Assembly (NCBI GenBank): GCA_000149265.1
Contig: CH003106.1
Coordinates: 1,380,865-1,444,864, forward strand
Reading direction: 5' to 3'
Origin: Ciona savignyi
Lineage: Eukaryota; Chordata; Ascidiacea; Phlebobranchia; Cionidae
DNA: 64,000 nt
Part shown: positions 57,303-64,000 of the stretch, piece by piece
How positions within the stretch are numbered: the stretch's first letter is position 1
Layout: each line of letters begins with the position of its first letter
Position numbers and translations under genes: made by a program
Notes under the pieces: generated by a model
The model's database searches: none
Seen by the model: only the letters and a program-made list of their open reading frames with translations
What the model was told of the DNA's origin: nothing

Positions 57303-58534
57303 AACGAAAAAAAAGATACACTTGGGGCATTTCTGATGCTTCAGGCTACCAAAAATAAATTTAATATTTGTCGCAATAGAATCCACATAGCACATTTTAC
57401 TAATTTGTTTTCAACCTTTAATATTAATACTGTAATAATCATAACTAGGGGCAGCAATCGCGTTTAAAAGATGGTGTCCTATCATATTTGTTTTTATAAA
57501 GATTATACTGCCTCTCAAGCAGGCGTGTTTAATCATTTCCGTACTGTATTGGAGACATTTTACTTCGAACAGTTTGAAGAGATAAAGCAGGATGTGTTGA
57601 AATTTCTAGATTGGGCCAACTAGCAAATAACGCCTGAACTAAGTGGTTTAATAATATGAACAAAAATGTTGTGTCCAGGAAAATTTATTTTGTTAGATGG
57701 ACAATGTTTATCTTCGTTTCAGACTTAAACTCTATACGCTGCACAAAATGTACAGTCTTTAAATTCGTAAAACATGCAAATGAACAGTCTTAACTACTGA
57801 CATTTAATGAAGGTAGTTAACTAAGCAAATGGTACATAGCAATGGTTGTCACACGTCGTTGCATTTTATCGAGATATTGATATCAAATTGGCCACACATT
57901 GCATTCACAAGATAACCCTCGCACTAAACAATTACAATTGATGTATAGTCTACCGTATGTTCACAATCTGAGATATTTACCGAAATATTTCATGTTCGCT
58001 TTTATTCATTTTTTAAAGATAACAAGCATGGTTCTATGTAAAAGACTTGTTGTAATTGTACTGAATGCAACATTAATGTAAAACATTTTTTCATGATATA
58101 TTACTTTCATATTTTATTATAAATTTACCAGTTCTGTGCGATGTATTGAAACTTAATTTTCGCTAAGCAAAATTGCAAACTGTAATCAACACATTGTTTT
58201 TCATCTCTTCAAACTGTTCGAAGTGGAATGTCTCCAATACAGTACGGAAATGATTAAACACGCCTGCTTGAGAGGCAATATAATCTTTATAAAAACAAAT
58301 ATGATAGGACACCATCTTTTAAACGCGATTGCTGCCCCTAGTTATGATTATTGCAGTAACAATATCACAGGTTAAAAACAAATGAGTAAAATGTGTTATG
58401 TGAATCCTATTACCGACAAATATTAAATTTATTTTTAGTAGCCTAAAGCATCAGAAATGCTCCCAGTGTATCTTTTTTCCATAAGAAAATAATATGAATT
58501 ATAGGTGCCGTCATAAAAATTATGAACCCATCAT

Positions 58535-58803
58535 AGGATAGGATAATATATTCATGTTTATCCCTGTAAGTGGGAAAACCAATGGAGTTAAATCACGGAC
58601 AATCTTCAGATCACGTCGCGCCCACCATCGGGTTACCGGAGATATTTTTGTGTGTTGTCTATGATTCATGTTCCCTCAATTTAGTAAAACCCATTTTTCC
58701 GCTAGGTTCAGGCAATGTATGTTAAGTTGCCTTGCCCAAGGACACAACCATCTAGCTAGCGACCAGTTTCGAATCTGAACACTTCGGCTAAAACGAAAAA
58801 AAA
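58535..58803 (-). repeat. SINE family 1 copy in the centre of foldback copy 2
   Basis: Nearly identical to 57060-57302 but without the small deletion. The flanks ggtgccgtcataaaaatt are also the same in both. Confidence 0.7.
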
Positions 58804-59289
58804 GATACACTGGGGGCATTTCTGATGCTTCAGGCTACCAAAAATAAATTTAATATTTGTCGGCAATAGAATTCACATAGCACATGTTGATCCACATAGC
58901 ACATTTTACTAATTTGTTTTCAACCTTTAATATTAATACTGTAATAATCATAACTAGGGGCAGCAATCGCGTTTAAAAGATGGTGTCCTATCATATTTGT
59001 TTTTATAAAGATTATACTGCCTCTCAAGCAGGCGTGTTTAATCATTTCCGTACTGTATTGGAGACATTTTACTTCGAACAGTTTGAAGAGATAAAGCCGG
59101 ATGTGTTGAAATTTCTAGATTGGGCCAACTAGCAAATAACGCCTGAACTAAGTGGTTTAATAATATGAACAAAAATGTTGTGTCCAGGAAAATTTATTTT
59201 GTTAGATGGACAATGTTTATCTTCGTTTCAGAAAGAAGATGAGTATGCTTTTCTTTGCTACTAATAGTGCATTATTAGTCTGGTGACAG

Positions 59290-59560
59290 ATTACTGTCGC
59301 GTTTTAGCCGAAGTGTTGCGGATTCCAAACTGGTCGCTAGCTAGTTGGCTGTGTCCTTGGGCAAGGCAACTAAACATACATTGCCTGAACCTAGCGGAAA
59401 AATGGGTTTTACTAAATTCGAGGGAAAGTAAATCATACACAACACACGGAAACATCTACGGTAACCCGATGGTGGGCGCGACGTGATCTGAAGATTGTCC
59501 GTGAACTCCATTGGTTTTCCCACTTACGGGGATAAACATGAATATCTTATCGTATCCTAT
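59290..59560 (+). repeat. SINE family 1 copy
   Basis: A forward copy with ttggctgtgtccttgggcaa, gcctgaacctagcgg, acacaacacacgg, gtaacccgatggtgggcgcg and the tatcgtatcctatt tail, followed by tgggttcataatttttatga, the shared flank of this complex. Confidence 0.72.
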
Positions 59561-60640
59561 TATGGGTTCATAATTTTTATGACGGCACCTCTAATTCATA
59601 TTATTTTCTTATAGAAAAAAGCGCACAAAGAACGATACACTAGGAGCATTTCTGATGCTTCAGGCTACCAAAAATGAATTTAATATTTGTCGGCAATAGA
59701 ATCCACATAGCAAACTTCGTACACAAGGTGATAAGTGCCAATTTAAGAAATTTATATTGGCCTTTTTAAAGTCAATTAAGCAAGGAAGTTGGTAGGTAAC
59801 TTATTGAGTCGCCACATACGATTTGCTGCAATCCTGCATACGCTTTGCTGCGATCTTACTCACATTTTGCTTTTACACATTTTACTTCGAAAAGATCGAA
59901 CATATGTGGTGGGAAGTGTCGATTAAAGTTTCCAGTAAGAGAGAAAAACAGGGATATGTTTATTACAGTTTGTAAGTATGCCTGGCAAAACTAAAAGTTT
60001 TAATATCAATTGTACAGAACTGGTAAACTATTATAAAACATGAAAGTGACAAATCTTGAAAAATTCGCCACTTTAACGGTGCATTTAAGACGATACACCA
60101 TATCATTGAACGTACTACAGGTCTTCTACAGACAGCCATTCTTTTTAACTCAAGTAAAATATAAATAAAAGCAATAATAAAATAGTTCGCTTAAGAACTG
60201 TTCATTGTATTAAAACCTATTGCATGGAACGATAAACTTTACCACGCGTTGGCCCACTGGCTAAGTTAAAACACAGTGCGCGAGTAGTGAGAACGTAGTT
60301 TGGCCAGGTCTCTACAGTTTAATTCTTGTTGTAACAATTGAGCAAGCGAGGGGCCACATTCTTCCAGTTCTTATACATGTAAACGACCAGTGCAGGAAGA
60401 TAGTTTTCCTATGTAACATTGGTCAATAATAATCTGGCATAGAAAAAAAATTGGCATGCAAATATACATTAATTGAATCTTAATATCTTTTAAGCTATTT
60501 ATTAAACCAACCGCGCTCTGCTGTTTTTTTTATAAACCTTTTTATTGGCATTTATAATTTCGTTTAACAAAATACTTTTGTATTTAGATTAGTATAGCAA
60601 TTACGAATCGGAATCACATTATTGGCTAATAATCCTATTT

Positions 60641-61083
60641 TTTGATGAAAATAATATTTTTTTATCAAGAATGCGTTCTTTTATATGTGGGCTGGACTTT
60701 TATTTTCTTCATTGCAAACAAATTAATTAAATGAAATAAGAAATTTTGATTAACGTCCGTAAGTTTCTCACCAAAAGGGTATTTGGGGAATATAAAATCT
60801 TACAACTAATCGCTGTGGAGACATCAAATTGAAAATTCGAAATTTATTTGACATGTGTTCTAGGCCTTTTTCGGTTTTCAAGAAAAAGAAAAAGGCAGAA
60901 TGAAATATAAGCAGTCGATATCAGAAGCTGTTGTTACAACTTGCCAAGTGAAGTCTCGATGCGACCAAAACCGAGTGAGTATACATGGTGTGCAAGACAG
61001 GACGGTTGGCAAGGTGGTAGGTGTACGTTTCAATGTAATAACATTGTTTTTTTATTCCAGTACTCAGGCAAAATTAATCAATC
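60641..61083. other. 5' flank of the repeat-protein gene
   Basis: A splice acceptor (ttattccag, ending 61060) lies 23 bp before the start codon of the next gene, so a noncoding first exon is expected here. The open frame 60900-61142 crosses this acceptor and is probably spurious. Confidence 0.45.
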
Positions 61084-61413
61084 ATGAATTATACAATTTG
61101 TCTTATTGTTGTCGTCAGTTTATTTTTAAGCTCGTATGCTGATGGCGCCGCCCCTGCAAGTGACAGATGGTATGGCGCCGCCCCTGCAAGTGACAGATGG
61201 TACGGCGCCGCCCCTGCCAGTGACAGATGGTATGGCGTCGCCCCTGCAAGTGACAGATGGTATGGCGCCGCCCCTGCCAGTGACAGATGGTATGGCGCCG
61301 CCCCTGCCAGTGACAGATGGTACGACGCCGCCCCTGCCAGTGACAGATGGTACGGCGTAGCCCCTGCCAGTGATGAAATGTTGGATGAGACCGAACTATT
61401 GAGCAGATCTTAG
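61084..61413 (+). CDS. predicted secreted ten-residue-repeat protein
   Basis: A 109-residue frame has a clear signal peptide (MNYTICLIVVVSLFLSSYA, cleavage likely before Asp20). Seven near-perfect ten-residue repeats G(A/V)APASDRWY follow, an eighth is cut short at GVAPASD, and an acidic tail EMLDETELLSRS ends the protein. The DNA unit is 30 bp, ggcgccgcccctgcaagtga plus cagatggtat, far richer in GC than the neighbourhood. A splice acceptor before the ATG and a gtaaaa donor immediately after the TAG suggest noncoding outer exons; AATAAA follows at 61505-61510. It has no Cys and no Lys-Arg type dibasic sites between units, so a classical neuropeptide precursor is not shown, though single Arg in DRW could be cut. 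I recognise no family. All three forward frames are open across the repeat, but only this one has a secretion leader. Confidence 0.6.
   Translation: MNYTICLIVVVSLFLSSYADGAAPASDRWYGAAPASDRWYGAAPASDRWYGVAPASDRWYGAAPASDRWYGAAPASDRWYDAAPASDRWYGVAPASDEMLDETELLSRS
61132..61372 (+). repeat. 30-bp coding minisatellite
   Basis: Eight tandem 30-bp units with only a few substitutions (gcaagtgac/gccagtgac, tatggc/tacggc/tacgac). It forms nearly the whole mature part of the encoded protein, and the units are homogenised more than expected for old duplicates. Confidence 0.9.
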
Positions 61414-61510
61414 GTAAAAATAGAGGTAAAACATTTTGAATGTTCACTGTTATAAAATTACATTTTAATCCTGCAGATCAAGTCTCCAGCACAACGTATC
61501 ACCGAATAAA

Positions 61511-62589
61511 ATTATCGTGTGCTTTAAAAATTGTGTGATACGTTAATAAAAAGCATGCAAGTAAACAATTTGTTTGTTTAATGTACCAAATGAAAACGGC
61601 AAATTAGGTTCAAACTTTCATATTATGAGTAAATCACCAAAATGTAAATATGATAAACATTAGAATATAAAAATAAGTCCAGCTATTATTCATTGTTTTC
61701 TAAGAAAATTAAAGATGTACAACACAAATCGGAAAACATACCTGGATTAAAATTACCCAAAGCAGTTTACCCCGGAAAATTTTCCCAAATAAAATATACA
61801 TAACCGATCATAAATAAAATCTTTTTACGCATATGAATGAGGTGGAAACACAAAACTAAGATAAAATAAATAAATGCAGAAGAAAAATACAAAAAATGCG
61901 TATGCTCCACATCTATCTTTAACCAGGTTCCAGAAAATCCCCATTTTATTACTTTTTGATCATTAAGAGTTCAGCTTTATAAAATAAGAAAAAAAACACG
62001 TCAAAACCGGAAAATCCGCCTTAAAACAATCAGAGCTTTAGCATTTATAATATACTACGAGTGTGAAATTGCTGGGCACTCACATAGAACATGCATGAAT
62101 AGTTTTATTGCGAACAAAAAAGATGCATGAGCCCCATACCAATGGTTACCTCCATATTTCAAAATTTATTAACCGCTTATAACGTAAATACATTCAGAAT
62201 GAATGATTGAACGACTCCTGAAGCGAAGTGGTGAAATTGTTGTGTTCTGATTTGCCGAGGAAAATCATCGATTACCGGGAAACGCCATTGCGTGAACAGC
62301 ATACAATCTCAGTTCTCCTACTTTTTTAAATTGGTTTATCCGATAGACATTTTGTAACCAACTGTTTAAATCACTGAGTTTCGGCAATGTATGCTGTGTG
62401 CCGTGTGCAAATACAAACGAATATCCGATTACCGGTTTCGATCACTCTCATATCTGTTGACCTATAGGTCACATACGTTATCGATAGTATTGCACTCTTC
62501 AGGCTTGGCTGTCCCTTGGGAGTATGAAGAAACTTTAAAGCAAAACTGTGAGATGCTCCTAGCATATATTAGCAGAATGTGAGCTCAGT
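61511..62589. other. intergenic, no gene seen
   Basis: AT-rich spacer after the repeat-protein gene. A second AATAAA lies near 61542. The overlapping open frames at 62371-62582 have no supporting feature. Confidence 0.5.
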
Positions 62590-63125
62590 AAATATTCGTT
62601 ATATGCCTGAAGGTGCGTGCCGGAGGACGCTTGTACTCATTGTATGCCCTCGGAATGTGCCTGTATACATTAAATATCTGAAGGTTTAAACTATATTTGA
62701 CGTTTGTGTAGGTCTTTACAGTGTGGTCTCTGTATGCCGGGGCGTATGCTTTGTATTAATTGTATGACTGGGTCGGTGCATTATATTGCTGGGTTTTCTT
62801 GGTATGTTTACTCTACTTGTTATGTGCCTAGGGGTTGGACAAGATATTTGTGGATCTTGGTATATCTAGGAATACACAACGTATTTATTGTATGGTTGAG
62901 GTGTCCCTGTATTCATAGTAAGCCTGTGTATAGAGTACTCTGTATTTGTTGCATGCTGCACTGTATTTATATCTGTGTGGCGTGGACTTTACTCGTTGTA
63001 CGCCTATAAGGATGTGTATACTGTATTCATGGTAAATGTGGTGGGTGGGTGACAGGTATACGTGGTAGGCCCTGTATTGATATGCCTGGTGTTCATTGTA
63101 TTTATGGTATGCCTTTGTATTTATG
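62590..63125 (+). repeat. degenerate minisatellite-like region
   Basis: Imperfect repetition of ctgtatt(c/t)attgtatgcc-type words every 20-60 bp (for example tgtactcattgtatgccc, ctgtattcatggtaaatg, tgtatttatggtatgcct). It creates the 101-residue open frame at 62704-63009, which I regard as a by-product. Confidence 0.5.
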
Positions 63126-63131
63126 GTACGT

Positions 63132-63426
63132 GTGGTCCGTTGGTCTAACGGTTAAGTGCGTCGCCTTTCAATCAAAACGTTGAAGGTGCGAAACTGGTCG
63201 CTAGCAAGTCGGTTGTGTCCTTGGGCAAGGCACTTTACGGACATTGCCTGAACCCAGCGGATTAATGGGTTCTACCAAATTAAAGGAACGTGCGTCTATC
63301 ATATACAACACACTGCAATAGCTCCGGTAACCCGACGATGGGCGCGAGGTAATCTGACGATTGCCCGTGTGTTAACCCCCTTGGTTTTCTAATTCACGGG
63401 GATAAAGATGAATATCATATCCTATC
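63132..63426 (+). repeat. SINE family 1, full-length forward copy
   Basis: The best forward copy. The head has A box tggtctaacggttaagtgcg and B-box-like ggtgcgaaactgg. The body has ttgtgtccttgggcaaggca, gcctgaacccagcgg, ctccggtaacccgacgatgg and gtgttaacccccttgg. The tail is tatcctatcc. A tRNA-derived, polymerase III-driven SINE is the natural reading. Confidence 0.82.
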
Positions 63427-64000
63427 CTTATAACTTAGATGGTATAAAAATGCAATCGCGTGTGGATATGGATTCAACGCCCATGTTATCATAACGGTAT
63501 TAACTATAACCTAGCTCCAATATTTAGCAATTTTAACTAATATACAATTAATATGCTGTAAAACATTTTAAAGTCACTGCAAGGGAATTTACGACACTCT
63601 ATAGAATAGAATATACTTTGTGGCACAAACCTTCAAACTCTGAATAAGAGAAGCCGTCTAAAACTATTGCAACTTTTCACAACGAAAGGGTGTTAGCAAC
63701 CCGCACCTATATAGTCGGGTAGTTACACTGATGAAAAAGTCAACTACAGCACGAATAGCAACTGCACAGGTTCAAACTTCAAACGATTTGCGCGTTTAAA
63801 AAATATGGAAAAAGCGCAAATGCTAACCTGTCAAAGCTAAAAGGGTGTATTTGGCAGCTATAATAGACGTACCAAAGATTTGGCATCTAAAATTGCGCCA
63901 AATCTATAGCAGCTAAATTGACATGCTTTTTTACCGAGACAAGTTCCAAACCTATGATAGGCTTGTCAGTAGGATCGTTTTTGTATGGAAGTCGTTATAT
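63427..64000. other. intergenic, partial SINE at edge
   Basis: No gene is seen. A reverse-strand SINE family 2 copy starts at about 63925 (ttttttaccgagacaag, then gatcgtttttgtatgg) and runs to the window end, where it is truncated. Confidence 0.5.

Larger units (their letters stand above)
54849..60640. repeat. nested inverted/direct duplication complex, no genes
   Basis: An outer pair of inverted arms, about 55148-56110 and 59565-60632, shares long blocks (for example ggaagaatgtggcccct, tgcatgccaaattttt-type). Inside, two direct copies of about 1.4 kb (about 56321-57720 and 57797-59230) start with ctgacatttaatgaaggtag. Each copy is itself a foldback (arms of about 300 bp around a SINE). The segment 54870-55140 is inverse to 57725-58000. 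Open frames here are repeats of one another without domains. No transposase is recognised. Confidence 0.75.

Noticed and set aside
61115-61447. Alternative frames of the 30-bp repeat, including a minus-strand His-rich frame
   Set aside because: A 30-bp unit without stops keeps all frames open. Only the 61084 frame starts with a signal peptide and has a splice acceptor just upstream.
62704-63009. Cys-rich membrane protein ORF
   Set aside because: The reading frame follows a degenerate tandem repeat of the same words, without a start context or splice support.

Overview
This window is AT-rich eukaryotic nuclear DNA from an animal. It carries spliced genes with short GT-AG introns, a ciliary microtubule protein, a Rap2-type GTPase, mevalonate-pathway and CoA-hydrolysing enzymes, and a dense load of small SINEs and MITEs. 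The combination suggests a compact chordate genome, most likely an ascidian tunicate of the Ciona type. That assignment is inference from gene content and repeat style; nothing in the window proves it.

Layout. At 384-5267 (+) lies an eight-exon alpha-tubulin gene encoding a divergent 449-residue protein without Lys40. From about 5.3 to 20.1 kb I see no convincing gene, only SINEs and several MITE families, two of which have clear ends and target duplications. At 21377-20142 (-) is a three-exon Rap2 GTPase. From 21.4 to 27.7 kb is gene-poor, with a 745-bp hAT-like element at 26553-27297. At 31678-27698 (-) is a six-exon NHL beta-propeller gene with no visible RING or B-box exons. It is followed by two tandem single-exon TPR genes (33763-32753 and 36323-35322, both -). 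The second TPR gene is head-to-head with a five-exon CFAP107 (C1orf158) gene (36819-40940, +). CFAP107 converges on NUDT8 (44949-42286, -), which lies 397 bp downstream of an intronless diphosphomevalonate decarboxylase gene, MVD (46492-45347, -).

The most striking structure is at 43.3-54.85 kb. The MVD/NUDT8 segment is copied in inverted orientation at 52.7-54.85 kb. There it leaves a 5'-truncated MVD fragment fused to a nonsense-bearing NUDT8 exon. Between the two arms sits a 5,069-bp transposon (47534-52602) flanked by an 8-bp duplication, cttctttt. Its terminal inverted repeats are long arrays of a roughly 52-bp tandem repeat, as in foldback elements. Its interior encodes a Mutator-like (MULE) transposase with a SWIM zinc finger, a Ulp1/C48-like protease-fold domain and a PHD-like finger, now interrupted by several frameshifts.

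From 54.85 to 60.65 kb is a gene-free maze of nested inverted and direct duplications. At 61084-61413 (+) is a small gene for a predicted secreted protein made almost entirely of a ten-residue repeat. The window ends in a degenerate minisatellite-like stretch and two SINE copies. Coordinates of exons come from reading splice sites and codon phase by eye; repeat boundaries without a stated target duplication are approximate.
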